Positions 47,357 to 56,565 of a stretch of 64,000 nt of DNA are shown here, in pieces. The number at the start of each line of letters is the position of its first letter. Position 1 is the stretch's first letter. This DNA is from Aliiroseovarius lamellibrachiae (GTDB taxonomy: Bacteria > Pseudomonadota > Alphaproteobacteria > Rhodobacterales > Rhodobacteraceae). Made by a program: the position numbers and the translations under genes. Location of the stretch: assembly GCF_018599245.1 (NCBI RefSeq), contig NZ_JAHEVJ010000004.1, positions 124,001-188,000 on the forward strand, in the 5' to 3' direction. The notes under the pieces are model-generated. The model had not been told where the DNA came from. It worked only from the letters and a program-made list of their open reading frames with translations, and did no database searches.

Positions 47357-47609
47357 GCGATTCCCCCAGTTCGGGCTTCGGTTTTCTCAGTCTTGTACGC
47401 ATTTCCCCCCGCGCGTCACAACGACCCAGCGCCGCTTATGGTCAAAAAGCGACATGCCTGTCTGTGGCGCGGCTCACAGCTTTGTGAAAGGGCAGATCGC
47501 TTGACCCATATCATGTCATGACCGCCCGAATTGTCACATCTAAGCTTTGGGGGTTTTTAACCCGACCAAGCCCCTATACATGATAGGGAACAAACGATGC
47601 GGGGACATT

Positions 47610-48863
47610 ATGGTTTTCTGGGTACTCACCGGTGCAGTCACTTTGGCAGTTGTCATCATTCTTTCGCGGCAGATGTTGCGCAAATCCCCCGAAGCTGATC
47701 GGGCGGAAGTCACCTCTGACATGCAGATCTATCGCGATCAGCTGAAAGAGCTTGAGCGTGATATTGAACGCGGCACCGTGACCGGTGCGGAAGCTGATCG
47801 TACACGATTGGAAATCTCGCGTCGTCTTCTGGACGCCGACCGCGCCGCCAAAGCGCGCACAGTTGCCAGCGACGCCCCAGACAAGATCACCCGTGGCACC
47901 GCTGGGATTGCCGCATTGGTTTTGATCCTTGGCGGTTTTGGCCTGTACTGGATACTCGGTTCCCCCGGCGTACAGGACCTAGGTCAGAAAAAACGCATCG
48001 CGATGGCTCAAGAGGTGCACGACACCCGCCCCGGTCAAGCCGAAATCGAAGCCCAACGCCCCGCGTGGGAAGGCCCGCCCGCGGAAACACCCGCAGATTA
48101 TCTTGAACTGATCAAAAGCCTCCGCGCCTCGGTCGGGAAAAAACCGGATGATCCCAAAGGGTTAGATCTGTTGGTGCAACATGAAACCAACCTTGGGAAC
48201 CACATCGCCGCACGCGAAGCGATGGATCACTTGATTGCCGTGAAAGGCGAAGACGCCACCGCAAATGACTTCGCGAGACAAGCCGATGTGATGATCATGA
48301 CAGCCGGTGGATATGTCTCTCCCGAAGCTGAAGAGGCGCTGCGCCTTGCGTTAATTAAGGAACCCCGCAATCACGTTGCGCGCTATTATACCGGGCTTTT
48401 GTTTGCCCAAACAGACCGGCCTGATCTGGCCTTTCGCATGTGGCGCGCCCTGCTGGAAGAAGGCCCAGACGGCGCCCCTTGGATCACCCCAATCCGCAGC
48501 CAAATCGGGTTTTTAGCGCAAGCCGCCGGTGTGGATTACACTCCGCCCGCCCCCCGGACAACGCCCGCAGGCGACATCTCACAACCCGGACCAACCGCAG
48601 AAGACATTGAGGCCGCTCAGGACATGAGCGAGGCGGATCGTGGCGAAATGATCCAAAGCATGGTGGAGCGTTTGTCGGAACGCCTGGCCACAGAAGGCGG
48701 CACACCAGACGAATGGGCGCGACTGATTTCTGTGCTTGGCGTTTTGGGAAACACCGAACGTGCCGCTGCAATCTGGGGTGAGGCGCAAGACGTGTTCACA
48801 GATCACCCGGACGCGCTCGACGTTGTGCGAATTGCCGCCAAACAAGCAGGTGTTGCCGAGTGA
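47610..48863 (+). CDS. ccmI: Cytochrome c biogenesis protein CcmI
   Basis: CcmI is an apocytochrome c chaperone of the Ccm maturation system. The 417-residue protein has two N-terminal transmembrane helices (MVFWVLTGAVTLAVVIIL and GIAALVLILGGFGLYWILG) flanking a cytoplasmic loop with a leucine-zipper-like YRDQLKELERDIERGTVT. A large periplasmic TPR region follows (from about residue 160). ATG 47610 has GGGGACATT upstream; the frame is open 21 codons earlier without a membrane start. It is coupled to ruvX by overlap. Other ccm genes are not in the window. Confidence 0.93.
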   Translation: MVFWVLTGAVTLAVVIILSRQMLRKSPEADRAEVTSDMQIYRDQLKELERDIERGTVTGAEADRTRLEISRRLLDADRAAKARTVASDAPDKITRGTAGIAALVLILGGFGLYWILGSPGVQDLGQKKRIAMAQEVHDTRPGQAEIEAQRPAWEGPPAETPADYLELIKSLRASVGKKPDDPKGLDLLVQHETNLGNHIAAREAMDHLIAVKGEDATANDFARQADVMIMTAGGYVSPEAEEALRLALIKEPRNHVARYYTGLLFAQTDRPDLAFRMWRALLEEGPDGAPWITPIRSQIGFLAQAAGVDYTPPAPRTTPAGDISQPGPTAEDIEAAQDMSEADRGEMIQSMVERLSERLATEGGTPDEWARLISVLGVLGNTERAAAIWGEAQDVFTDHPDALDVVRIAAKQAGVAE

Positions 48864-49324
48864 TTTTCGAAGCCATCGAAGACTTCAAAGACGCGATTCC
48901 GCCTCTTTGCGCTTTGGCCGGATTGGACCTTGGCACAAAAACCGTTGGGGTCGCCGTCTCTGATGGCCTGCGGCAGGTCGCAACACCGCTTGAAACCATC
49001 AAGCGAAAAAAATTCACTCTGGATGCCGCGCGTATTCTGGAAATCGCGGCTGATCGTCAGATCGGTGGCATTATCCTTGGCCTGCCCCGAAACATGGACG
49101 GGAGCGAAGGTGCGCGGTGTCAGTCCACCCGTGCTTTTGCCCGAAACCTGACCAGACTGACCGACATCCCGATCAGTTATTGGGATGAGCGTTTGTCCAC
49201 TGTGGCGGCCGAACGCGCCCTGTTGGAGGCGGATACGTCTCGAAAGCGTCGTTCCGAGGTGATTGACCATGTGGCTGCTGGCTATATCCTGCAAGGGGTA
49301 TTGGACCGTATGAGGCATCTGTAA
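48860..49324 (+). CDS. ruvX: RuvX/YqgF Holliday-junction resolvase-like nuclease
   Basis: The protein has 154 residues with an RNase-H fold. The first Asp lies in GLDLGTKTVGVAVSDG, followed by IILGLPRNMDGSEG and the late SYWDERLSTVAAER. YqgF proteins act in 16S rRNA end processing and possibly junction resolution. The GTG start overlaps the ccmI stop by four bases, and the stop overlaps the DUF1289 start. Confidence 0.93.
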   Translation: MIFEAIEDFKDAIPPLCALAGLDLGTKTVGVAVSDGLRQVATPLETIKRKKFTLDAARILEIAADRQIGGIILGLPRNMDGSEGARCQSTRAFARNLTRLTDIPISYWDERLSTVAAERALLEADTSRKRRSEVIDHVAAGYILQGVLDRMRHL

Positions 49325-49566
49325 TGGCTGACGACGCACAGATTTGGCAACGCAATGAGGTCGATAGCCCCTGTGTGAAAATCTGCGTGGTTCACCGAGA
49401 AGCAGGCCTTTGCACCGGATGTTTGCGCACCATGGATGAAATCGCGACATGGTCCACAATGTCGGAACATGAACGCCAATCCATTATGAAGGCGCTGCCT
49501 GATCGACGCTCTGACCTCACCAAACGTCGCGGCGGTCGTAAAGCCCGGCGGCAGCAGCAAAGCTGA
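49324..49566 (+). CDS. DUF1289 small cysteine-rich protein
   Basis: The protein has 80 residues. The conserved block is DSPCVKICVVHREAGLCTGC followed by RTMDEIATWSTMS, with cysteines that could bind a metal or Fe-S cluster. The C-terminus is very basic (RRGGRKARRQQQS). The function is unknown. It is translationally coupled to ruvX. Confidence 0.9.
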   Translation: MADDAQIWQRNEVDSPCVKICVVHREAGLCTGCLRTMDEIATWSTMSEHERQSIMKALPDRRSDLTKRRGGRKARRQQQS

Positions 49567-49621
49567 CCCCCCTCACTGCAACGTGACTGGTGTATTTATC
49601 GCCATGGGTTAGCGTTGCAGT

Positions 49622-49978
49622 ATGAAACGCCTTATCCCCGTTCTCTTGATTTTCGCCACACCCAGTTTTGCGTCCGAGTGGAACACGCGGTCAGATGACC
49701 AATTGCTGACGCAAACCGAATTAGAAACAACTCTGCGTGGTCAAACGCTTACCTATTATGATGGTGGGACATCCGAATTTCGGGGCGATGGGCAGTATTT
49801 CTATACCTACGGTGGCGTTTGGCAAGGGATCTATCATCTTGGCGCCGACAGCACCGTTTGCGTGACCTATGTCACCGAGCAAACGCGCTGTGATCTCTAC
49901 GTGTCATATGATGGCAATCTGACCGTGATTACGGAAACCGGCCTGCGGTTCCCAATCAAATCCATCGTCAAAAATTGA
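49622..49978 (+). CDS. Hypothetical secreted protein
   Basis: This 118-residue protein has a Sec signal peptide (RLIPVLLIFATPSFAS, cleavage about residue 18). The mature part is about 100 residues of beta-type sequence (TLTYYDGGTSEFRGDGQYFYT) with two cysteines (VCVTYV and TRCDLY) likely to form a disulfide. It is not assigned to a family. It is 55 bp downstream of the DUF1289 gene and convergent with ispG by three bases. Confidence 0.7.
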   Translation: MKRLIPVLLIFATPSFASEWNTRSDDQLLTQTELETTLRGQTLTYYDGGTSEFRGDGQYFYTYGGVWQGIYHLGADSTVCVTYVTEQTRCDLYVSYDGNLTVITETGLRFPIKSIVKN

Positions 49979-49981
49979 ACG

Positions 49982-51106
49982 CTAGACTTGGTCTGCCGCC
50001 GTTTCAGCCTCTATCTCAGCCGCGCGCTTTTCAACCAAACCAATAATGTGTTCGACCATCTTGTCATTGTCGAGCTTGTGGTCCTGTTTCCCAGCAACAT
50101 AGACCATCCCCGAGCCAGCACCGCCGCCGGTAAACCCAACATCTGTCATCAGCGCCTCACCCGGACCGTTGACCACGCATCCAATGATCGACAGGCTCAT
50201 CGGGGTGTGAATATGGGCCAAACGCTCTTCCAGCGTTGCGACAGTTTTGATCACATCAAAGCCTTGGCGTGCGCAGCTGGGGCAAGAAATGATATTGATG
50301 CCGCGATGCCGTAGCCCAAGGGATTTCAGGATCTCAAACCCCACTTTCACTTCTTCCACCGGGTCCGCCGACAGGCTCACCCGGATTGTATCACCAATGC
50401 CAGACCAGAGCAGGTTGCCCAACCCAATCGCCGATTTAATGGTGCCGGATACAAGCCCGCCCGCCTCGGTAATGCCCAAGTGGATCGGTGCATCCGTGGC
50501 CTCGGCAATGCCCTGATAGGCCGCCGCTGACAGAAAAACATCTGATGCCTTCACGCTGATTTTATACTCGCGAAAGTCATTTTCTTCGAGAAGTCGGATA
50601 TGTTCGAGCGCTGATTCCACCATCGCGTCCGGGCAGGGTTCACCATATTTTTCAAGAAGATGCCGTTCAAGTGAGCCGGCATTTACACCAATTCGGATGG
50701 AACATCCGTGGTCTTTCGCAGCTTGCACCACATCGCGGACGCGCCCGGCGTCGCCAATGTTTCCCGGATTGATGCGCAGACAAGCCGCCCCTGCTTCGGC
50801 CGCTTCAATGGCACGTTTGTAATGGAAATGAATGTCCGCCACGATCGGCACCGGACTTTCCCGCGTGATTTCCTTCAGCGCAGCTGTCGCACCAACATCT
50901 GGGCAAGAAATGCGCACGATATCTGCACCGACCTCTGCCGCCGCAATCACCTGATCCAATGTGGCTTTTACATCCGAGCTGTCGGTGTTGGTCATGGTCT
51001 GTACCGATATTGGGGCATCGCCGCCCACCGGCACATTTCCCACCATCACCTGACGGGATTTCCGACGTTCAATGTCACGCCAAGGGCGAATAGGATTGTG
51101 GCTCAT
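49982..51106 (-). CDS. ispG: 4-hydroxy-3-methylbut-2-enyl diphosphate synthase (IspG/GcpE)
   Basis: IspG carries out the penultimate step of the MEP isoprenoid pathway. The 374-residue protein has an N-terminal TIM barrel ([25 protein letters not shown]-type [11 protein letters not shown]) and a C-terminal 4Fe-4S domain with ligands in [13 protein letters not shown] and [16 protein letters not shown] 51106 ([15 protein letters not shown]) is chosen over an upstream in-frame start. It lies downstream of the RodZ-like gene, a linkage shared with E. coli. Confidence 0.96.
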   Translation of the reverse strand: MSHNPIRPWRDIERRKSRQVMVGNVPVGGDAPISVQTMTNTDSSDVKATLDQVIAAAEVGADIVRISCPDVGATAALKEITRESPVPIVADIHFHYKRAIEAAEAGAACLRINPGNIGDAGRVRDVVQAAKDHGCSIRIGVNAGSLERHLLEKYGEPCPDAMVESALEHIRLLEENDFREYKISVKASDVFLSAAAYQGIAEATDAPIHLGITEAGGLVSGTIKSAIGLGNLLWSGIGDTIRVSLSADPVEEVKVGFEILKSLGLRHRGINIISCPSCARQGFDVIKTVATLEERLAHIHTPMSLSIIGCVVNGPGEALMTDVGFTGGGAGSGMVYVAGKQDHKLDNDKMVEHIIGLVEKRAAEIEAETAADQV

Positions 51107-51251
51107 GACGGGACCTTTCCAACGCAGGGGTTTGCGCCCAGAGATACCTCGCACGTCGCCTTATCACAAGCGCCAGAACGAAAAACGAGCGCGCAATTGC
51201 GCACTCGACTTGTTCGTTCAGACGGAGACACCGCAAAGATTATGGCGTGGT

Positions 51252-52475
51252 TTACTGGCTCAACTGCAGCTCAGCCACATAAGTGGCCAAAGCTTGATCT
51301 TCTTCCACATTTGCCACCGAATAGGTTTCGGTCAGAGCGTCTTGTGACAAGGCGATATTTTTCACGACAGAGGCGCCTTCCCCAGCCGGGCCATAGGCGG
51401 TGCCATTCACAGCAAAATAAATTGCACCGGCATTTCCAGACCGCAGAACCGGAGCTGCTTCGGTTTTAGGCAAGATGTATTGCTCGCCCGCATCCAGGAT
51501 CTTCTCGAAAATCACCGATCCGTCAGCCGATTGAATGCGCACCCAGGATGGACGCACCGCAAGGACAACCACTTCTGGCGCATCGGCACCAAACACCTGG
51601 ACAGAACGCGGTGTACCGGCATCCCCCGTCACAGCCGCAATAACTGATTGGGCATTGCTGCCCGCATCAAAGATCGGCGCGCCTGGAACCGATGGTGCCT
51701 GCCCCAGATGAGGCGAGGCATTGGCCAGAACGCCAACATTGCGCGGATCCAGCGTGGAAATAGGGGCATCACGTTGCACCATCACCGGCACGTCAAGTGC
51801 AGCGGGGCGATACAGACGGTCAAGCGCCTCGGCAGAGGGGGGAACCATTACAGATCCCGCATCGGCCAGATCAGTCGAACCTTCGAAGACCGGAAGTTCA
51901 GACAAAACACCTGGCGTTTGTTCTATTGGCGCAAAGTCCACACGTTGAATTTCTTGCAACACCGACCAGCCTGCAAAGCCCAACACCCCAACGAGGGCGG
52001 CCAAAACCGCGACGGATCCCACCGCGCCGGGTTCAATCCGCGCAAAGATGCTTTCGGATTGCGGCACCCAAGTGGCGTTTGGGTTGGCCAATGGGTCAAT
52101 GTTTTGTTTCACTTTTTTTGCAGCACCGGGTTGCGGCTTCGTCGAGGCGGCCTTGGACATACCGTGCGCGGTGGCAAAGCCGGATTCGGCGCAGAAACAT
52201 TCAAACGCCCACTCGGGGTTCAGTCCAAGGTAGCGTGCATAGGAACGTACATAACCTGCGATAAACCCCTGCGTTTCGAACGCGGAAGCATCGGCATTTT
52301 CAATGGCGGCGATATAGGTGGCTTTGATTTTCAGCTCGCGCTGTACGTCGAGAAGGGATTTGCCGAGCGTAGCGCGCTCACCGCGCATAACGTCCCCAAG
52401 ACGCAGGTCATAAGAGTCAAAGCCAACGGCTTTATCCTCTTCCTTGATGCGCGACGATGCCCAACGCCCGATCAT
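51252..52475 (-). CDS. rodZ: RodZ-like protein (HTH_25, TM, DUF4115)
   Basis: The protein has 407 residues. An N-terminal helix-turn-helix of the RodZ type occupies about residues 25-95 (LGKSLLDVQRELKIKATYIAAIENAD, AGYVRSYARYLGL, cited in parts). A linker is followed by one transmembrane helix (about 150-175, GSVAVLAALVGVLGFAGW). The periplasmic C-terminal DUF4115 beta domain has VVLAVRPSWVRIQSADGSVIFEKIL, read in parts. RodZ links MreB to cell-shape control. An AGGAGCAGG ribosome site precedes ATG 52475. Confidence 0.88.
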   Translation of the reverse strand: MIGRWASSRIKEEDKAVGFDSYDLRLGDVMRGERATLGKSLLDVQRELKIKATYIAAIENADASAFETQGFIAGYVRSYARYLGLNPEWAFECFCAESGFATAHGMSKAASTKPQPGAAKKVKQNIDPLANPNATWVPQSESIFARIEPGAVGSVAVLAALVGVLGFAGWSVLQEIQRVDFAPIEQTPGVLSELPVFEGSTDLADAGSVMVPPSAEALDRLYRPAALDVPVMVQRDAPISTLDPRNVGVLANASPHLGQAPSVPGAPIFDAGSNAQSVIAAVTGDAGTPRSVQVFGADAPEVVVLAVRPSWVRIQSADGSVIFEKILDAGEQYILPKTEAAPVLRSGNAGAIYFAVNGTAYGPAGEGASVVKNIALSQDALTETYSVANVEEDQALATYVAELQLSQ

Positions 52476-52591
52476 ACAGCCTGCTCCTGATTAGTCTCGC
52501 CTGTCCCTAGCGAAGGTAGCGATTCGATGTTCCGCTACCTTTCACGAGCAAGTTACCACAAACTTAAGAATTATACATCTGTCGATTGAGC

Positions 52592-53815
52592 TTAGGCCGA
52601 AAGCTCGGCGCGATTCAGCTCACAATGCGACCAGAGCGCATCCATGGCCTCAACCAGCGCATCCATCTCTTCGGGGCCATGTACCGGTGAAGGTGTGAAC
52701 CGCAAGCGTTCGGTACCACGCGGCACTGTTGGGAAATTGATGGGCTGCACATAAATACCAAATTGGTCCAGCAGCATGTCTGACAGCTTCTTGGTATGCA
52801 CCGGGTTCCCAACAATCACCGGGACAATATGCGTGCCATGATCAATGATTGGGAGACCCAGCCCTTTTAGGCGGGTTTTCAAGATGCGGGCCTGCATCTG
52901 ATGCTGCTCACGCAGGTCATGATCGGCCTTAAGATGCGCAACAGAGGCGGCGCCAGCTGCAGCCACCGCTGGCGGAATTGACGTCGAGAAGATAAATCCC
53001 GGCGCATAGGAGCGGATCGCGTCACACATTTTGGCCGAGGCCGCGATATAGCCGCCCATCACGCCAAAGGCTTTCGCCAAAGTCCCGTTGATAATGTCCA
53101 GGCGATCCATAAGACCTTCGCGTTCCGCGATCCCTGCCCCACGCGGACCATACATGCCAACGGCGTGTACTTCGTCGATATAGGTCAGTGCGCCAAATTC
53201 ATCGGCAAGGTCACAGATCGCTTCGATCGGACCAATATCACCGTCCATCGAATAGATTGATTCAAATGCGATCAGTTTTGGCGCATCAGAATCGTCCGCC
53301 TCCAACAGCTCACGCAGATGGGCCACATCATTGTGACGGAAAATGCGTTTATTGCCGCCGTTGCGACGCACCCCTTCGATCATTGACGCATGGTTTAACG
53401 CGTCCGAATAAATGATCAGGCCAGGGAAAAGTTTTGGCAAGGTCGAGAGGCTGGCGTCATTGGCAATATAGGCCGAGGTGAACACCAGGGCGTCTTCTTT
53501 CTGATGAAGATCTGCAAGTTCGGCCTCGAGCCGCTTGTGATATACAGTGGTGCCAGAGATGTTGCGCGTTCCGCCAGACCCGGCGCCCGTTGCGTCAATC
53601 GCTTCGTGCATCGCACCCAGCACAGAGGCATGTTGCCCCATGCCCAAATAGTCATTGCCACACCAAACGGTCACCGGTTGCTCGGACCCATCTGGTTTCT
53701 TCCAGGTCGCATGTGGGAAATGGCCTTTGTGCCGCTCAATCTCGATAAACGTACGATAGCGGCCTTCTTCGTGAAGATGCCCGATGGCTTCGTCCAGCTT
53801 AAGGTTATAGTCCAT
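52592..53815 (-). CDS. hemA: 5-aminolevulinate synthase (class-I ALAS)
   Basis: This enzyme condenses glycine and succinyl-CoA to 5-aminolevulinate, the Shemin route typical of alphaproteobacteria. In the 407-residue PLP protein the lysine that holds PLP lies in [34 protein letters not shown] and [12 protein letters not shown] are family blocks. ATG 53815 follows GGAGGGGAAA; the frame is open 11 codons upstream. It is divergent from the M20 peptidase. No clear FNR-type box was found upstream. Confidence 0.95.
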   Translation of the reverse strand: MDYNLKLDEAIGHLHEEGRYRTFIEIERHKGHFPHATWKKPDGSEQPVTVWCGNDYLGMGQHASVLGAMHEAIDATGAGSGGTRNISGTTVYHKRLEAELADLHQKEDALVFTSAYIANDASLSTLPKLFPGLIIYSDALNHASMIEGVRRNGGNKRIFRHNDVAHLRELLEADDSDAPKLIAFESIYSMDGDIGPIEAICDLADEFGALTYIDEVHAVGMYGPRGAGIAEREGLMDRLDIINGTLAKAFGVMGGYIAASAKMCDAIRSYAPGFIFSTSIPPAVAAAGAASVAHLKADHDLREQHQMQARILKTRLKGLGLPIIDHGTHIVPVIVGNPVHTKKLSDMLLDQFGIYVQPINFPTVPRGTERLRFTPSPVHGPEEMDALVEAMDALWSHCELNRAELSA

Positions 53816-54144
53816 TTTCCCCTCCAAGTGCCCCTGATTATGGGCCACATGATCCTGTGTGTTGTGACAAACTTAACCTAAAACTTTTTCAGGCACATTC
53901 AAAACCAAGAAATGTTCTGCAAAAATCCGGTCAAATCACTCGCGCGTTAAGTCAACTAGACCCAATCGTGGCGGTATTACATTGATCTGGCGCAAATGAA
54001 AGAGACCGAAACGTCGCAGAAATCGACCCGCACCCCATACGGAAACTTTCCTCACTGGACAGCCCCCCTGAGCCTGATAGGCTCCGCTCAGACATCAAAT
54101 TGCGCCTGTTTGCGGGCGGATCACCACATAATAAGGAGCATACC
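53816..54144. other. Divergent intergenic region hemA / M20 peptidase
   Basis: About 330 bp should hold both promoters. TTGAC-type elements occur in both orientations, but no convincing -10/-35 pair, FNR box (TTGAT-N4-ATCAA) or other operator was recognised. Confidence 0.5.
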
Positions 54145-55533
54145 ATGACGCTTGACCGCGTTCTTGAGCGTATTGACCATGACCTGACACACTCCGTTGA
54201 TCGGTTGTGCGAACTCTTGCGCATCCAGTCCATTTCCACTGATCCGGCGTTTAAAGTCCATTGTGACACCGCCGCCGAATGGCTGATCAACGACTTGAAA
54301 ACAATAGGCTTTAGCGCAGAAAAACGCGTGACGCCGGGCCACCCAATGGTCGTTGGCCATCATGATGGCCCTGGTGGCGAGAACGACCGCCATCTGCTGT
54401 TTTATGGCCATTATGACGTGCAGCCCGTCGACCCATTAGACAAATGGGACCATGATCCCTTTGCCCCCTTTGTCGAAGACACGCCAAAAGGGAAAATCAT
54501 CCGGGCCCGCGGCGCATCCGACGACAAAGGTCAGTTGATGACCTTTATTGAGGCCTGTCGCGCGTGGAAAGCCATCAATGGGTCATTGCCCGCAAAGTTA
54601 ACGATCTTCTTTGAGGGCGAAGAGGAATCAGGCTCCCCCAGCCTTGTGCCCTTCATGCAAGACAACAGCGACGAGTTAACCGCTGATATTGCGCTGATCT
54701 GTGACACATCCATGGTCAGCCCCGGCGTCCCCTCAATCGCCAGCCAACTGCGCGGGATGTTGAAGGATGAATTCACCCTTGTTGGCCCCTCGCTCGACCT
54801 GCATTCAGGTCACTATGGCGGACCGGGCCTGAACCCGCTTCGCGAAATGTCGCGCATTATTGCCAGCTTCTATGACGAAGAAACAGGCGCCGTTGCGGTT
54901 GAGGGGTTCTATGAGGGGGTAGCAGAGGTTCCCTCAGAATTGCTTGCGCAATGGGAAACCTGTGGATTTGACGAGAAAGAATACCTCGACAATGCCGGCT
55001 ATACGATGAGCCACGGCGAGAAAAATCGAACCAGCCTTGAACAGCAATGGGCGCGACCTACGCTGGAAATCAACGGTGTTTGGGGCGGATATAATGGCGC
55101 CGGATCAAAAACCGTCATTCCATCAGAGGCGCATTGCAAAATCACTTGCCGCCTTGTTGGCGACATGGATCCAGACGCCCTGCGCGACAAACTCCGCGCC
55201 CATGTTGAGGCACAGTTGAAGCCCGATACCAAAGTGATCTGGGACAATGATCTGGAAGGGTCCCGTGCATCAGTCATGGATATTTCCCGCCCCGAATTTG
55301 CTGCGGCACAAAAAGGCCTGTCAGACGAGTGGGACCGTGAAGCGGTATTTGTCGGCATGGGGGGCTCTATCCCAATCGCTGGGTTTTTCAAGTCCATCCT
55401 TGGGATGGAATCGATGCTGGTGGGGTTTGCCAATGATGACGACAAAATCCACTCACCAAACGAGAAATACGACATGAAGAGTTTTCACAAAGGCATCCGA
55501 TCTTGGGCAAGGATCCTGTCAGAACTTTCATAA
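54145..55533 (+). CDS. M20 family dipeptidase
   Basis: The protein has 462 residues. The two-zinc site reads FYGHYDVQPVDP, GASDDKGQLMTFIEA and FEGEEESGSPSLVP, the M20F/dipeptidase layout; a dimerisation lid (GGPGLNPLREMSRIIA) is inserted. It probably hydrolyses a range of dipeptides in the cytosol, since no signal peptide is present. ATG 54145 follows AAGGAG. It is the last clear chromosomal gene before the Mu-like prophage, and a terminator follows it. Confidence 0.93.
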   Translation: MTLDRVLERIDHDLTHSVDRLCELLRIQSISTDPAFKVHCDTAAEWLINDLKTIGFSAEKRVTPGHPMVVGHHDGPGGENDRHLLFYGHYDVQPVDPLDKWDHDPFAPFVEDTPKGKIIRARGASDDKGQLMTFIEACRAWKAINGSLPAKLTIFFEGEEESGSPSLVPFMQDNSDELTADIALICDTSMVSPGVPSIASQLRGMLKDEFTLVGPSLDLHSGHYGGPGLNPLREMSRIIASFYDEETGAVAVEGFYEGVAEVPSELLAQWETCGFDEKEYLDNAGYTMSHGEKNRTSLEQQWARPTLEINGVWGGYNGAGSKTVIPSEAHCKITCRLVGDMDPDALRDKLRAHVEAQLKPDTKVIWDNDLEGSRASVMDISRPEFAAAQKGLSDEWDREAVFVGMGGSIPIAGFFKSILGMESMLVGFANDDDKIHSPNEKYDMKSFHKGIRSWARILSELS

Positions 55534-55539
55534 ACAAAA

Positions 55540-55565
55540 AAAGGGGTCCCATTCGGGGCCCCTTT
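55540..55565 (+). terminator. Terminator of the M20 peptidase gene
   Basis: A stem AAAGGGGTCCC / GGGGCCCCTTT around ATTC, immediately after the stop codon, marks the outer limit for the prophage left end. Confidence 0.8.
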
Positions 55566-55706
55566 GCAATTCGCGACACTTCCAACTCTGCACCACCCTA
55601 AAATTTGCCCCTAAGCGGGCGGTTGTTAGTTGACACTTAATATTGCAGTACCCGGAAGACCCCGGAGGTTCTTGGAAGAACTCGGATGGGGCCTTTAAAA
55701 TAAGGC

Positions 55707-55731
55707 GCTTTATCTGACAATACGAAAAAAA
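55707..55731 (+). repeat. Candidate transposase end-binding site, copy 1
   Basis: GCTTTATC, eight bases, CGAAAAAAA. The right half (CAATACGAAAAAAA) closely resembles the AAGTACGAAAAAAA part of the first MuA site in phage Mu. A second copy of the GCTTTATC-N8-CG(A/C)AAAA pattern lies at 55966. Confidence 0.4.
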
Positions 55732-55896
55732 TCGCTTTGCAAAGAATGTCCTACAGTGAAGCGGTTTGGGGGGCGAATTGGCGCTGTGTCTGCCCACTGA
55801 AAATTTACGTGTTAGATGTCTTGATGCGCGTTTAAAGCCTGTTTTAAAAGGTCATAAGCGCTTTGTTCGGCTGAAAATTAAAACTGTGAGATTTTC

Positions 55897-56014
55897 CGAA
55901 CATGCACGGCACCGTGCATGTTTTTGTTTTTCCATGCATGTTCGTCGACCAGCCTTATATTTAGGGCTTTATCGAGATGGCCGCAAAATCAAACGGATAC
56001 CCGAACATGCATGG
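55897..56014. promoter_or_regulatory. Cluster of four CGAACATGCAYGG operator-like repeats
   Basis: Copy 1 is CGAACATGCACGG (55897-55909). Copy 2 is the inverted CCGTGCATGT (55912-55921), two bases away. Copy 3 is the inverted CCATGCATGTTCG (55932-55944). Copy 4 is CGAACATGCATGG (56002-56014). Copies 3 and 4 are exact inverted 13-mers. The cluster lies in the non-coding left end, next to the 3' end of the leftward gene ending at 56029. Nothing in the window identifies the binding protein. Confidence 0.6.
55966..55990 (+). repeat. Candidate transposase end-binding site, copy 2
   Basis: GCTTTATC, eight bases, CGCAAAATC: the same spacing and flanks as the copy at 55707, in the same orientation and 259 bp further in. 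Mu carries several MuA sites in its left end, so multiple copies are expected. Confidence 0.35.
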
Positions 56015-56028
56015 AATTTTGACATTTT

Positions 56029-56562
56029 TTACTGAAGCGTTGCCCAGCCATTGTCGTTTCTGGTTTGGGCCAGTTCTCGTTTGGTAATGCCGCGAGTGTG
56101 GCATTTGCAGATGGATTGATCGCAGCCGTCCAGAGGAAGATTAAAACCAACTTCAGCCGAAGCAAGCGCTCCATTTGAGGTCAACGCCGCCTTGCACGGC
56201 TCTTCCTGCGGACCTGTGCGGAATACTACCCATGGTAAGGCGCGTCTGGATTTAAAGGCCCGATTATTTTGCGCTACCTGACGTACAATTCTAACTGTCA
56301 TGTCGAGTGAATTTGCATGTTTAAAATTTTTCCGCCGTGCCGCCCCATTCAGGCGGGCTTTAGCTTCTTGAAAAAGTTCATCAACAGAAGCATGCTCCGC
56401 TTTGGTCCATTCTATTGACCATTCGATTGCACGCGTGAGGTCTGTTGGCGTCACACTTTCAGCATTCAAAAGGCCTGGAAAGTGTGGAGGTCTAGGTCGA
56501 CCGTCTTCCCCTACCTTAAATGGCATGCTTGTTTCAGTCTTACGAAATAGCCAGCCAAACAT
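56029..56562 (-). CDS. Repressor-operon protein with C-terminal Cys-x-Cys motif
   Basis: This 177-residue protein is not recognised with certainty. The N-terminus is polar with short helices. The C-terminal third has the pattern Cys123 ... NLPLDGCDQSICKCHTRG with Cys147, Cys152 and Cys154, which could bind a metal. A similar C-x(n)-LPL-x2-C-x4-C-x-C arrangement occurs in uncharacterised bacterial proteins. It starts three bases after the repressor stop, so the two are co-transcribed in the lysogen. It could be a lysogenic-conversion or superinfection gene. Confidence 0.65.
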   Translation of the reverse strand: MFGWLFRKTETSMPFKVGEDGRPRPPHFPGLLNAESVTPTDLTRAIEWSIEWTKAEHASVDELFQEAKARLNGAARRKNFKHANSLDMTVRIVRQVAQNNRAFKSRRALPWVVFRTGPQEEPCKAALTSNGALASAEVGFNLPLDGCDQSICKCHTRGITKRELAQTRNDNGWATLQ

Positions 56563-56565
56563 ATC

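Noticed and set aside
53816-54144. FNR/FnrL box upstream of hemA, as in Rhodobacter
   Set aside because: Several TTGA-like words occur, but no TTGAT-N4-ATCAA or close variant was found.
55654-55686. Direct repeat GGAAGAMCYCGGA (two copies, 20-bp period)
   Set aside because: Only 11 of 13 bases agree and it overlaps a small inverted repeat; too weak to assign to the prophage end or to host DNA.
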